64,000 nt of DNA, taken from assembly GCF_014201195.1 (NCBI RefSeq), contig NZ_JACHDS010000001.1, positions 4,030,001 through 4,094,000 on the forward strand, in the 5' to 3' direction. This DNA is from Nocardiopsis mwathae (lineage in GTDB: Bacteria; Actinomycetota; Actinomycetes; Streptosporangiales; Streptosporangiaceae). The notes beneath the pieces were generated by a model. The model was not told where the DNA came from. It worked only from the letters and a program-made list of their open reading frames with translations, and ran no database searches. The translations under genes and the position numbers were made by a program. Positions within the stretch are counted from its first letter, which is position 1, and every line of letters begins with the position of its first letter. Below are positions 43,648-53,472 of the stretch, one piece after another.

Positions 43648-45435
43648 ATGGATGCCATCATGAATCCAGCCGCCGATCCCACCCGCCCCGTCCCCGCCGC
43701 CCCCGCGCCGGACAGCGACATCCCAGGTGAACCCGGAGGTGTGGCGCTGCGGCGCCTGCTGCTGGCAGTCGGCGACCCCCTCGTCGACGTCCTCGCTGCC
43801 CCCGCCGGCCTTGATGTAGAAGTGAACAATGTCGTCATCGTCGACCCGGAGGACGAGGCCGAGGCGGCAACCGGCGACCTGGTGCTCCTGATCGGCGCGC
43901 GCGGCGGCGCCGCCCGGCACCTGGTCCGGTCCGCCGCACGGCAGGGGGCCGCCGCGGTCGCCGTCAAGGTGAACGCCACGGCCCGCGCCCTCTCCGAGGA
44001 GCCCAGCTACCCGCCGCCTCAGGGGTGGGCGGCACCGACTCCGGCGCCGCGCCCGGCGCGCGAGGAGTTCCGACAGCTGCGCGCCGCCGCCAGCGAGGCC
44101 GGGGTCGCACTGCTCGCGGTCCGCCCGGAGGTGCGCTGGGACCAGCTGCAGTCGCTGTGCCGCAGCGTACTGGACGACGCGCGGCTCACCGCCGACGGCG
44201 CGGAACTCGGCGACTCCACCGGCGACCTGTTCTCGCTGGCGCAGACGATCGCCACGCTCACAGGCGGCCTGGTCTCCATCGAGGACGCGGCCAGCCGGGT
44301 GCTCGCCTACTCCAGTGGCGAGGAGGGCGACGAGCTGCGCCGCCTGTCGATCCTCGGCCGCCAGGGTCCCGAGCAGTACCTGGCGCTGCTGCGCGAGTGG
44401 GGGGTGTTCTCCCGGCTGCGCTCGGGCGAGGAGGTCGTGCGCATCGACGAGCGCCCGGAGCTGGGCATCCGGCGGCGCCTGGCCGTGGGCATCCACGCGG
44501 GCTCCCAGCCGCTGGGCACGATCTGGGTGCAGGAGGGCGCGGCGCCGCTGGCGGACGACGCCGAGAAGGCGCTGCTGGGGGCGGCCCGGATGACCGCCCT
44601 GCACATGCTGCGGCAGCGCACCGAGATGACACTGGGCCTGCGGCTGCGCGAGGACCTGCTGTCCGGCCTGCTGGAGGGGCGGATCGAGGCGGCGGCCCTG
44701 GACGACACGATCGAGGTGGCCCCCGACCGCCCGGCGCTGGTCGTCGCCTTCACGATGGCCTCCGGCTCCGGCCGGGCCGCGGCCGAGGGGGCCGGGCGCT
44801 CCGGCCGGGAGCTGCAGCGCCGCCGGATGATCGACATGATCTCGGTGCACACGGCCGCCTACCGGCGCACGGCGCTGACCACGATGCTGGGCGGGCGCGC
44901 CTACGTACTGCTACCCGACCTGACCGGCGCCTCGGCCGAGTCGTCGGTGCTGGCGCTGACCCGCAAGACCGTGGAGGCGGCACGCCAGGCGCTGGGGGCG
45001 CCGGTGCAGGCGGCGGTGGGCTCGCTGGTGCGCACGCTGGACGACGTCACCCGCTCGCGGGCCGAGGCCGACCGGATCCTGGACGCGATGGCGCGCGACC
45101 TCGACTCCGACGTCGCCACGATCTCCGATGTGCGGGCGCGGGTCCTGGTCAGCGAGACCCTGGCGCACCTGCGCGGGGCCCCGGAGCTGCGCGATCCACA
45201 GGTGTCGCGGCTGGTGCAGCACGACGCCGCGGCCGGGTCGGAGCTGGTGGAGTCGCTCGTGGCCTACCTGGACGACTTCGGCGACGTGCGGGCGGCGGCC
45301 GAGCGGCTGCACATCCACCCCAACACCCTGCGCTACCGGGTGCGGCGCGCGGAACAGGTGAGCGGCCTGGACCTAGGCGACCCGAACCAGCGGCTCTTCG
45401 CCCACCTGCAACTACTCATGGAGCGCGGCCGATAG
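43648..45435 (+). CDS. PucR-family transcriptional regulator, likely of proline catabolism
   Basis: 595 residues, ATG at 43648 (an ATG at 43660 is possible). The N-terminal PucR-type sensor region (about 20-130) and a GAF-like middle (about 180-330: SIEDAASRVLAYSS) precede the GGDEF-like CdaR domain and the C-terminal PucR HTH (about 535-590): LVAYLDDFGDVRAAAERLHIHPNTLRYRVRRAEQ, read in parts as DVRAAAERL and HPNTLRYRV. Divergent location from pruA-putB points to a PutR-like activator responding to proline, as in other actinobacteria. The effector is inferred. Confidence 0.88.
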   Translation: MDAIMNPAADPTRPVPAAPAPDSDIPGEPGGVALRRLLLAVGDPLVDVLAAPAGLDVEVNNVVIVDPEDEAEAATGDLVLLIGARGGAARHLVRSAARQGAAAVAVKVNATARALSEEPSYPPPQGWAAPTPAPRPAREEFRQLRAAASEAGVALLAVRPEVRWDQLQSLCRSVLDDARLTADGAELGDSTGDLFSLAQTIATLTGGLVSIEDAASRVLAYSSGEEGDELRRLSILGRQGPEQYLALLREWGVFSRLRSGEEVVRIDERPELGIRRRLAVGIHAGSQPLGTIWVQEGAAPLADDAEKALLGAARMTALHMLRQRTEMTLGLRLREDLLSGLLEGRIEAAALDDTIEVAPDRPALVVAFTMASGSGRAAAEGAGRSGRELQRRRMIDMISVHTAAYRRTALTTMLGGRAYVLLPDLTGASAESSVLALTRKTVEAARQALGAPVQAAVGSLVRTLDDVTRSRAEADRILDAMARDLDSDVATISDVRARVLVSETLAHLRGAPELRDPQVSRLVQHDAAAGSELVESLVAYLDDFGDVRAAAERLHIHPNTLRYRVRRAEQVSGLDLGDPNQRLFAHLQLLMERGR

Positions 45436-45554
45436 CCCCTGCCTCGCCCCTCCAGCGTCGTTCTCGGCGACGTGCACCGGAACCCGGCGCGCATTCGGTG
45501 CACTTCGTCGAGATCGACGGAGGCGAAGACGACGACCGAGGCGGCTCATGTGAG

Positions 45555-45628
45555 TGCCCCCGGTCGGACTCGAACCGACACTTGTGACCCTTTTAGGGGG
45601 CCTGCCTCTTCCATTGGGCTACGAGGGC
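45555..45628 (-). tRNA. tRNA gene with unusual anticodon loop (apparent UAA, C33)
   Basis: 74 bases on the minus strand fold into a class I cloverleaf. The acceptor gccctcg / cgggggc pairs with one U-G, followed by A73. The D arm is gcc...ggc with GG in the loop. The T arm gtcgg-ttcgagt-ccgac is perfect. The anticodon stem ggccc / gggtc has one G-U and encloses the seven-base loop cctaaaa, which gives anticodon UAA and C at position 33 where U is nearly universal. The variable loop is only six bases, unlike a true tRNA-Leu. CCA is not encoded. It may be a pseudogene or an unassigned variant; the cloverleaf itself is convincing. Confidence 0.7.
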
Positions 45629-45755
45629 GCGACCATCATACCGGCCATCGCGACGCCAAAGGTGCGCCCCCAGGGCATGAATGAACGAATCGGCCGACCC
45701 CGCAGGTGCGGGACCGGCCGATTCGGACGTCCGTCGGCGTTGCGGCCGATTCCGG

Positions 45756-47135
45756 TCAGCTGACCCGGCGCAGCGGCTCGCCCTTCTCCGCCGGAGGCCG
45801 GCTGGCCTCCTCGAAGGCCTGGCGCGGCGTGTCCATCTCGGCCAGCGCCGCGAAGTCGCGCCGGAAGAACAGCGCGAGCGTCCAGTCGGCCAGCACCCGC
45901 ATCTTGCGGTTGAAGGTGGGAACCGCGAACAGGTGGTAGGAGCGGTGCGCGTACCAGGCCAGGCGGCCGTTGAGCTTGATCCTGCCGAACAGCTGGGCCG
46001 CGCCCTTGTGCAGGCCGAGCCCGGCGACGGCACCCAGGTTCTTGTGCACGTAGGCGGTGGGCTTCTTGCCGCGCAGCGTCGCGATGACATTGTCGGCGAG
46101 CACCGGCGCCTGGCGCACGGCGTTCTGCGCGTTGGGCGGGTAGAAGCCGCCGTTGCCGTCGGGCACCTGCGCGTTGTCGCCGCCGGCGAAGGCGTTCTCG
46201 ACACCCTTGACCATCAGGAACTCGTCGGTGTCGACGTGGCCCTTGGGGCCGAGCGGCAGGTCGCTGGCCTGCACGACCGGGCTGGGCTTGACACCGGCGG
46301 TCCACACCAGCGTCCCCGCCTCGAACTCGGTGCCGTCGCTCAGCTTGATGCGCTGGTCGACCGCGGACTCAAGGAAGGTGGACAGGCGCACGTCGATGTT
46401 GCGCGCCTTGAGCTGGTTGAGCGCCTTGGTGCCGACCTCGGGGCCGACCTCCGGGAGGATCTTGTCGGCCGCCTCGATGAGGTAGAAGTGCAGGTCGTCG
46501 ACGCTGATCGAGGGGTAGATCCGAGTGGCGTCGCGGGCCATGTCCTCCAGCTCGGCGATGGCCTCGGCACCGGCGAAGCCGCCGCCGACGAACACGAAGT
46601 TCAGCGCCTTGCGGCGCACCTCGGGGTCGTCGGTGGAGTCGGCGATGTTGAGCTGCTCCAGCACGTGGTTGCGGAGGAACGCCGCCTCTTCGACGGTCTT
46701 GATGCCGATCCCCCACTCGGCCAGGCCGGGGATCGGGAGGGTGCGGGAGACCGCGCCGGCCGCCATGACGATGTGGTCGTAGGCGATCTCGGTGGGGGCG
46801 CCGTGGTTCGGCTCGAAGACGACCTTGCGGTCGGCGTGCTGGATCTGCACGACCTTGCCGTTGAGGACGCGGACCCGGTCGAAGACCTTGCGCAGCGGCA
46901 CGACGACGTTGCGCGGGGAGATGCTGCCGGCCGCCGTCTCCGGAAGGAACGGCTGGTAGGTCATGTAGGAGTTGGGGTCGACGACCGTGATGCGGGCTTC
47001 GCCCGGCCCCAGCTTCTTCTCCAGCCGCCGCGCGGTGTACATCCCGAGGTACCCGCCACCGACGATGAGGATGTGCGGGATCTCCGACTCGTCCCCACCA
47101 CCGTGCACCAGCCGGTAGTTCCTGCTCTCGGTCAT
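45756..47135 (-). CDS. ndh: Type II NADH dehydrogenase (NDH-2)
   Basis: 459 residues from the ATG at 47135; the frame extends upstream without support. A peripheral membrane flavoprotein that passes electrons from NADH to menaquinone without pumping protons. It has two dinucleotide folds: FAD (PHILIVGGGYLGMYTARRLE) and NADH (LNFVFVGGGFAGAEAIAELE), here seen as GGGYLG and GGGFAG. Other blocks are MTYQPFLPETAAGSI, LVWTAGVKPSP, and FAGGDNAQVPD binding the flavin; AQNAVRQAPVLADNV precedes an amphipathic C-terminus (WTLALFFRRDF). Two Rex-type operators flank its promoter, so it is probably repressed when NADH/NAD is low. Confidence 0.94.
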   Translation of the reverse strand: MTESRNYRLVHGGGDESEIPHILIVGGGYLGMYTARRLEKKLGPGEARITVVDPNSYMTYQPFLPETAAGSISPRNVVVPLRKVFDRVRVLNGKVVQIQHADRKVVFEPNHGAPTEIAYDHIVMAAGAVSRTLPIPGLAEWGIGIKTVEEAAFLRNHVLEQLNIADSTDDPEVRRKALNFVFVGGGFAGAEAIAELEDMARDATRIYPSISVDDLHFYLIEAADKILPEVGPEVGTKALNQLKARNIDVRLSTFLESAVDQRIKLSDGTEFEAGTLVWTAGVKPSPVVQASDLPLGPKGHVDTDEFLMVKGVENAFAGGDNAQVPDGNGGFYPPNAQNAVRQAPVLADNVIATLRGKKPTAYVHKNLGAVAGLGLHKGAAQLFGRIKLNGRLAWYAHRSYHLFAVPTFNRKMRVLADWTLALFFRRDFAALAEMDTPRQAFEEASRPPAEKGEPLRRVS

Positions 47136-47292
47136 CTTCGCATTCCGCCCTTTGAGTGCCGTCCCGCCGCCCGCACAGGGGCGGCGATCATCGGTAAGTC
47201 TTCGTTGACCAGCATGTTCTCGTCGGACTCCGACGTGTGAGAACCGCTCCTTGTCCGGCGATCCCCGGAGCTCGCCATCTCCGGGCTGACGC

Positions 47293-47310
47293 TTGTGCAT
47301 TCTTTCACAA
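47293..47310. promoter_or_regulatory. Rex-type operator, proximal
   Basis: TTGTGcattctttCACAA, 18 bases with intact TTGTG / CACAA half-sites, in the leader of ndh about 160 bases before the start. Confidence 0.65.
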
Positions 47311-47343
47311 GCAGTTCCCGTCAAGAAAGAGACAATTCGTGAA

Positions 47344-47372
47344 GGTTTAGACCATCGTTCGCGCGGAGTCAA
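47344..47372 (-). promoter_or_regulatory. Candidate ndh promoter
   Basis: On the minus strand: TTGACT (47372-47367), 17 bases, TAAACC (47349-47344). It lies between the two Rex-type sites. Confidence 0.4.
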
Positions 47373-47396
47373 CCACGTTTGCGCAGGTCAGGATGC

Positions 47397-47414
47397 TTGT
47401 GAAAGCTTTCACAG
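47397..47414. promoter_or_regulatory. Rex-type operator, distal
   Basis: TTGTGAAAGCTTTCACAG: TGTGAAAGCTTTCACA is a perfect 16-base palindrome matching the Rex consensus. It lies upstream of the candidate ndh promoter. Confidence 0.72.
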
Positions 47415-47461
47415 GCGAAAGCGCGGGTGACGCGCCTCACGCGCGGCCGGGAGTTCGACCC

Positions 47462-47488
47462 CGGCCGCCCCGGACAACGGGGCGGCCG
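47462..47488 (-). terminator. Terminator after ppx
   Basis: Perfect 11-bp arms cggccgccccg / cggggcggccg, loop gacaa, seven bases beyond the ppx stop. Confidence 0.7.
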
Positions 47489-47494
47489 CGCGGG

Positions 47495-48487
47495 TTATTC
47501 CGTGACTTCGGAAAGGCAGAGGCTCCAGGCGATCCCGTCGAGGATGTCGTGCTCGCTGGCGACGAACCCGTCGGCGCCGGTGCGCTTCACCACACGGTCC
47601 AGGATCAGGGCCCCGGCCCCGATCACATCGACCCGGCCCGGGTGCATCACCCCGATGGCGGCGCGGGCCTCGTGCGGCATCGCCAGCAGCTCCTCGGCGA
47701 TGGCGTGGGTGCGCTCCGCCGACACCCGGGTGTGGTGGATGCGCTCCGGTTCGTAGGCGGGCAGGTCCTCGGCGATCCCCGCCACGGTCGTGGCGGTTCC
47801 CGCCACGCACACGACGGTCGCCGCCTCGTCCAGCGGCACCGCCCGGGCGGCCTCCTCCAGGGCGGCGTCGATGTCGGCCGTGGCCGCAGCGACCTGCGCG
47901 GGCGGGGGCGGGTCCTGGGTCAGGTGCCGCTCGGTCATCCGGACGCAGCCGATGTCGACCGAGCGCGCGGCGCGCACCACCCCGGCCTCCTCGCCACCGG
48001 TGTGGCCGAGCACGAACTCGGTCGAGCCGCCGCCGATGTCCACCACCAGGAACGGGGGCTTGAAGCCGTCCTCGGCGCCCTCCAGCTCGGCCGTGGCGCC
48101 GATGAAGGACAGCTCCGCCTCCTCGTCGCCGGAGATCACCTCGGGCTCGACCCCGATGATCGAGCGGACGCCGTCGATGAACTCCTGGCGGTTGGCGGCG
48201 TCACGGGTGGCGCTGGTGGCCACCATTCGCACCGACTCCGGGCCGAACCCCACGCCGTGCTCGCGCATCAGCTCGGCGTAGCCGCGCAGCGCGGCGAACG
48301 TGCGCTCCAGCGCCTCGGGCGCGAACGCACCGGTGGAGTCGACACCCTGGCCCAGGCGGACGATCTCCATGCGGCGCTCGACGTCGAGCAGCTGGACTTC
48401 GTCCTCGTCCATCGCGATCACGCTGGAGATCAGCAGCCGGATGGAGTTCGTCCCGCAGTCGATGGCCGCGACGCTTCTGGTACTCAC
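47495..48487 (-). CDS. ppx: Ppx/GppA exopolyphosphatase family protein
   Basis: 330 residues from the GTG at 48487 (gagga seven bases upstream), overlapping the preceding stop by four bases (GTGA). The sugar-kinase/Hsp70-like ATPase fold is marked by the phosphate-1 loop VAAIDCGTNSIRLLI, SATRDAANRQEF, the VISGDEEAELSF block, and phosphate-2 VVDIGGGSTEFVLG. Family members hydrolyse polyphosphate or pppGpp, linking to the stringent response. At 330 residues it is the short single-module form of actinobacteria (Rv1026 type), lacking the C-terminal HD-like domain of the E. coli enzymes. Confidence 0.92.
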   Translation of the reverse strand: MSTRSVAAIDCGTNSIRLLISSVIAMDEDEVQLLDVERRMEIVRLGQGVDSTGAFAPEALERTFAALRGYAELMREHGVGFGPESVRMVATSATRDAANRQEFIDGVRSIIGVEPEVISGDEEAELSFIGATAELEGAEDGFKPPFLVVDIGGGSTEFVLGHTGGEEAGVVRAARSVDIGCVRMTERHLTQDPPPPAQVAAATADIDAALEEAARAVPLDEAATVVCVAGTATTVAGIAEDLPAYEPERIHHTRVSAERTHAIAEELLAMPHEARAAIGVMHPGRVDVIGAGALILDRVVKRTGADGFVASEHDILDGIAWSLCLSEVTE

Positions 48488-49047
48488 TCGGGGTCCTCGC
48501 TGTCGTTCGCACGGTCCTGCACGCACACGCACCGCCCCTTGTCCCACCACTCGGGCAGGGCGTCCAGGGCCTCGCGCCCGAACGGGTTGGTACCGGGCTC
48601 GGCGAGCTCGTGGCCGACCAGGGCGTGCAGGCACTTCACCCGGGTCGGCATGCCTCCGGCGCTCTGCATCCCGGGCGGCAGCGGCTCCACACCGTCGCGC
48701 CGCGCCTGCTCGTCGCGCTCGGCGACGTAGGACTCGTGCGCCCGGGTGTAGGCCGCCCGCAGCTCGGGGTCGTCGGCCAGGCGGGCCTGCATCTCCCGCA
48801 TGACGCCGTCGGCCTCCAGGGTGCCGATGGCCGAGGCGGCACGGGGGCAGGTCAGGTAGTAGAGCGTCGGGAACGGCGTGCCGTCCTCCAGGCGCGGCGC
48901 GGTGCGCACGACATCGGGCAGGCCGCAGGGGCAGCGGTGTGCCACCCCGCGCAGCCCGCGCGGAACCCGGCCCAGCTGGAGCTCGATGGCGGCGACGTCA
49001 TCGGCGGAGACACGCTCGTCCGCGGCGTCGTGATCATTGGAAGTCAT
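48484..49047 (-). CDS. DUF501 protein
   Basis: 187 residues, ATG start. The family pattern is complete: QLGRVPRGLRGVAHRCPCGLPDVV, FPTLYYLTCPRAASAIGTLE, and GGMPTRVKCLHALVGHELA. The conserved Cys and His residues (CPC, TCPR, VKCLHALVGH) suggest a metal-binding site. It is always found near ppx, eno and the FtsB-like gene in actinobacteria, with no known function. It is translationally coupled to ppx by a four-base overlap. Confidence 0.92.
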   Translation of the reverse strand: MTSNDHDAADERVSADDVAAIELQLGRVPRGLRGVAHRCPCGLPDVVRTAPRLEDGTPFPTLYYLTCPRAASAIGTLEADGVMREMQARLADDPELRAAYTRAHESYVAERDEQARRDGVEPLPPGMQSAGGMPTRVKCLHALVGHELAEPGTNPFGREALDALPEWWDKGRCVCVQDRANDSEDPE

Positions 49048-49108
49048 CTCGGACTCAGGTTAGCCCCGGCCGACGGCTCCGGTGACACGACGGCCCGGGG
49101 GCGCCGGC

Positions 49109-49930
49109 TCAGCGTTTCGGGGGCTGGGCGTCGGGGATCGGCTCGTCGTCCGTCCCGGACTCGTCGGCCCCCTTGACCGACTTCCACAGCTTGGTGAACC
49201 AGGGGTCGTCCGAACGCACGTCATCGTCGTCCGCCTGCTCCGTGGTCCGGTCGGGGACGACGACGTAGGCGCGCTCCCCCGGGTACTGGTAGTGCAGCCG
49301 GGTGCGGGCCTCGCGCTCGATGTAGGTGGGGTCCTGCAGCTGCTCCTTGCGTGTCTCCAGCTCACTCACGTTCTCCTGGGCGCGGCTGCGCTGCTCCTGC
49401 AGGCGCGCGATCTCGGCGCGCTGGGAGATGTACTCGCGCAGCGGGTAGGCGAGGCTGAGCGCGATCACGCAGATGACCAGGGCGAGGATGGCGGCGCGGC
49501 TGGTGAGCGCCGGCCGGATGCGACCGGCCGCGCCTCCCGCGCCCCCCGTGGACCCTGCCGCCTTGGCCGACCCCTTGGCCGACCCCTTGGCCGACCCCTT
49601 GGCCGGAGGCTTCGCGGTGGCGGCGGCCCTGGTGCGACCGGATGACGACCGACCGACCGCCGCGGGCGCGCCTGGCTTCGCTCCCTTCGCCGCCTTCGCG
49701 GACGTGGCACTCACCCCGGGTTCCCCTGCGGCCTTGGCGGGGTGGGTGGGCTTCGCGGGCTTCGACGGGGAGCGCTTGGCCCCGGTGGGCTTGGCCGCCT
49801 TCTTACCGCTCGACGCGGGCCGGGCGTCCGTGGCCGACGCCTTCGCGCCCTTGCGGCCCGAGGCGCCAGAGGCCGGGGGTCCCGCCTTCCCCGGGCGGGA
49901 CCCCTTCGGCTGCTCTGGCACCTTGGGCAT
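49109..49930 (-). CDS. FtsB/DivIC-type septum formation initiator with long basic N-terminus
   Basis: 273 residues, ATG start. Residues about 1-145 are a disordered Lys/Ala/Pro/Ser/Gly tract containing a KGSA repeat. A membrane helix (about 150-168, ILALVICVIALSLAY) leads into the coiled coil REYISQRAEIARLQEQRSRAQENVSELETRKEQL, here in parts REYISQRAEIARL and NVSELETRK. The short DivIC motif DPTYIEREARTRLHYQYPGE follows, then an acidic tail. FtsB-like proteins bridge FtsQ/FtsL and activate septal wall synthesis. The cytosolic tract is much longer than in E. coli FtsB (about 100 residues in all). Encoded 11 bases from eno. Confidence 0.9.
   Translation of the reverse strand: MPKVPEQPKGSRPGKAGPPASGASGRKGAKASATDARPASSGKKAAKPTGAKRSPSKPAKPTHPAKAAGEPGVSATSAKAAKGAKPGAPAAVGRSSSGRTRAAATAKPPAKGSAKGSAKGSAKAAGSTGGAGGAAGRIRPALTSRAAILALVICVIALSLAYPLREYISQRAEIARLQEQRSRAQENVSELETRKEQLQDPTYIEREARTRLHYQYPGERAYVVVPDRTTEQADDDDVRSDDPWFTKLWKSVKGADESGTDDEPIPDAQPPKR
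49561..49606. repeat. 12-bp tandem repeat inside the FtsB-like gene
   Basis: Unit ccttggccgacc, three full copies and a fourth partial one. In the coding frame each unit adds one KGSA (GSAK) tetrapeptide to the disordered N-terminal tract, so copy-number change would not shift the frame. Confidence 0.85.
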
Positions 49931-49941
49931 GGGGCGTCAGC

Positions 49942-51396
<1,455 letters not shown>

Positions 51397-51451
51397 CTAG
51401 TCCGCATGGGTGAGATGCGCCGGACCACGCTCCATCGACCATCATCCCTGG

Positions 51452-51988
51452 TCACGTCCGCAATGCGCGGTAGGCGGCATCGACGGCGGCGGCGCGGACC
51501 TCAGCGGCCGGTCCACCCCCCATCATCACCGCCGCGTCCTGCAGCCCGCCGACGGCGACCGTGACGCGGGCGGCGTCGGCCGCGGACGCGTCCGGCCCGA
51601 CGAGGAGGGTCTGGAGCCGGTCGCGCCAGCCGAAGACGGCCGGCAGGACGTCGAGCCGGGCCAGCGCGCCGATGTCGCTGAGCATGGCCATGAACACGAC
51701 GCGGTGGCGCGCGATGACGTCGAAGTAGCCCTCCAGGATCCGGCGCGGGTCGGACTCGCCCGCGCGCTCCGCCGCGTCCAGCATCGCCGGGACGTCGGTG
51801 AGCAGCGGCGCGACGACGTCGCTCAGCAGGTCGGACTTGGACGGGAAGTGGTAGTAGAGCGCCGCCTTGGTGATGCCGAGGCGCTCGGCGATCTCGCGCA
51901 GGCTCGTCTTCTCGAAACCCTGCTCGGCGAAGAGCTGCAGCGCGACGGCGCGGATCTCCGCTCTGGTGTCGATCTGCCGACGTGCCAC
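51452..51988 (-). CDS. TetR-family transcriptional regulator
   Basis: 178 residues, GTG with ggagg eight bases upstream. The N-terminal HTH (about 8-55) is typical: [44 protein letters not shown], seen as [16 protein letters not shown] and ALYYHFPSK. The C-terminal helical domain should bind a small ligand. It is divergent from a flavin monooxygenase gene, and the intergenic region carries a textbook TetR palindrome, so it very likely represses that gene and itself, with the monooxygenase substrate or a drug as inducer. Confidence 0.93.
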   Translation of the reverse strand: MARRQIDTRAEIRAVALQLFAEQGFEKTSLREIAERLGITKAALYYHFPSKSDLLSDVVAPLLTDVPAMLDAAERAGESDPRRILEGYFDVIARHRVVFMAMLSDIGALARLDVLPAVFGWRDRLQTLLVGPDASAADAARVTVAVGGLQDAAVMMGGGPAAEVRAAAVDAAYRALRT

Positions 51989-52079
51989 GCCGATGCCTCC
52001 TCGCGGGTCGCAGGTGGTGTGCGGCCGGGTGGCGCGCGGGGCGAGTCTATCCCGGTGATCATCCGCCGACCGGAAACTT

Positions 52080-52097
52080 ACTTGCCGACCGGCAAGT
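52080..52097. promoter_or_regulatory. TetR operator overlapping the monooxygenase promoter
   Basis: acttgccg-ac-cggcaagt, an 18-base palindrome with perfect 8-base arms. It overlaps ttgccg (52082-52087), a possible -35 that is 18 bases from TACCGT (52106-52111). Confidence 0.7.
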
Positions 52098-52149
52098 GAC
52101 TCGACTACCGTCGAAGACGAACGGTCCCACCGGGCGAAAGGCGGACCCC

Positions 52150-53421
52150 ATGCCCACGACCACCGGCCGCAGTGTCCTCATCTCCGGGGCGAGCATCGCC
52201 GGACCCGCGCTGGCGTACTGGCTGCGCGCCCACGGGTTCACCCCGACCGTCGTCGAACGCGCGCCGCGCCTCCGCGACGGCGGGTACGCGGTCGACGTCT
52301 GCGGGATCGCCGTCGACGTGGTGGAGAGGATGGGCCTGCTCCCCGCGGTGCGCCGGGCCGGCACGCAGACGCGCACGCTGTCCACCATCGGACGGGACGG
52401 GCGCCGCAGCGCCGAGGTCGACATCTCGGTCTTCGGCAGCGGCCCCTCGGCGTCCAACGTCGAGCTGATGCGCGGCCACCTGAGCCGGATCTTCCACCAG
52501 GCGACCGAGGACGGGGCGGAGTACGTGTTCGACGACTCCATCACCGCGATGGAGGAGACCACCGACGGCGTGCGGGTGACCTTCGAGAACTCCGCGCCGC
52601 GCACCTTCGGCCTGGTGGTGGGCGCCGACGGGCTGCACTCCAACGTGCGGCGGCTCGCCTTCGGGCCGGAGGGGAACTTCCGCCGCTACCTCGGGCGCTA
52701 CGTCTCGATCTTCAGCGTTCCCAACGACCTGGGCCTGGACCGGGAGGTGCGCCTGTACAACACCCCCCACCGGCTCACCGCCCTGCACTGCTCGGCACCG
52801 CACACCGGCCGGATCGAACCGCCGCGGCCCGGCGAGGAGAACGACCCGGGAACCAACCCGGTGGCCAAGGCCATGTTCGTCTTCACCACCCGCCGCGAGG
52901 TGCCCGTCGACCACCGCGACGTCGCGGCCCAGCAGCGGATCGTCTCGGCGGTGTTCGCACGGGAGGGCTGGGAGGCGCCCCGGCTACTGCGGGCGATGCG
53001 GGACGCCGACGACTTCTACTTCGACTCGGTCAGCCAGATCCACATGGACCGCTGGTCGCGGGGACGCATCGCGCTCGTCGGGGACGCCGCCTACTGCCCC
53101 TCGCCGATGTCGGGCCAGGGGACGAGCGTCGGATCGGTGGGCGCCTACGTGCTGGCCGGTGAACTCGCGGCGGCCGACGGCGACCACACCGCGGCGTTCC
53201 GCCGCTACGAGTCCCTGATGCGGCGGTATGTCCACGCGAACCAGGCCATCGCCGCCAAGGGGTCACGCGTCCTCATCCCCGCCACCCCCACCGGTATCCG
53301 GCTGCGTGACCAGGCCTTCCGCCTCACGAACTACCTGCCCGGACTCACCGGGCTCGGCCAGGACATCGACCGCGCCTCCAACGGGATGGCCCTCCCCGAC
53401 TATCCGGTGAACGACGAATGA
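52150..53421 (+). CDS. FAD-dependent monooxygenase (PHBH fold)
   Basis: 423 residues from the ATG at 52150. A class A flavin hydroxylase: the N-terminal Rossmann motif reads [22 protein letters not shown], a GxSxxG variant common in TetX-like and polyketide hydroxylases. The [11 protein letters not shown] block contains the DG motif, and [24 protein letters not shown] is the second FAD motif. It probably hydroxylates an aromatic compound or antibiotic using NAD(P)H. Regulation by the divergent TetR gene suggests an inducible detoxification step rather than part of a biosynthetic cluster, since no other biosynthetic gene is near. Confidence 0.9.
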   Translation: MPTTTGRSVLISGASIAGPALAYWLRAHGFTPTVVERAPRLRDGGYAVDVCGIAVDVVERMGLLPAVRRAGTQTRTLSTIGRDGRRSAEVDISVFGSGPSASNVELMRGHLSRIFHQATEDGAEYVFDDSITAMEETTDGVRVTFENSAPRTFGLVVGADGLHSNVRRLAFGPEGNFRRYLGRYVSIFSVPNDLGLDREVRLYNTPHRLTALHCSAPHTGRIEPPRPGEENDPGTNPVAKAMFVFTTRREVPVDHRDVAAQQRIVSAVFAREGWEAPRLLRAMRDADDFYFDSVSQIHMDRWSRGRIALVGDAAYCPSPMSGQGTSVGSVGAYVLAGELAAADGDHTAAFRRYESLMRRYVHANQAIAAKGSRVLIPATPTGIRLRDQAFRLTNYLPGLTGLGQDIDRASNGMALPDYPVNDE

Positions 53422-53472
53422 CGGACGTGCGGAGGCACATCGGCCCAGCGAAGAAGGCCCGAGAGAAAGGGG

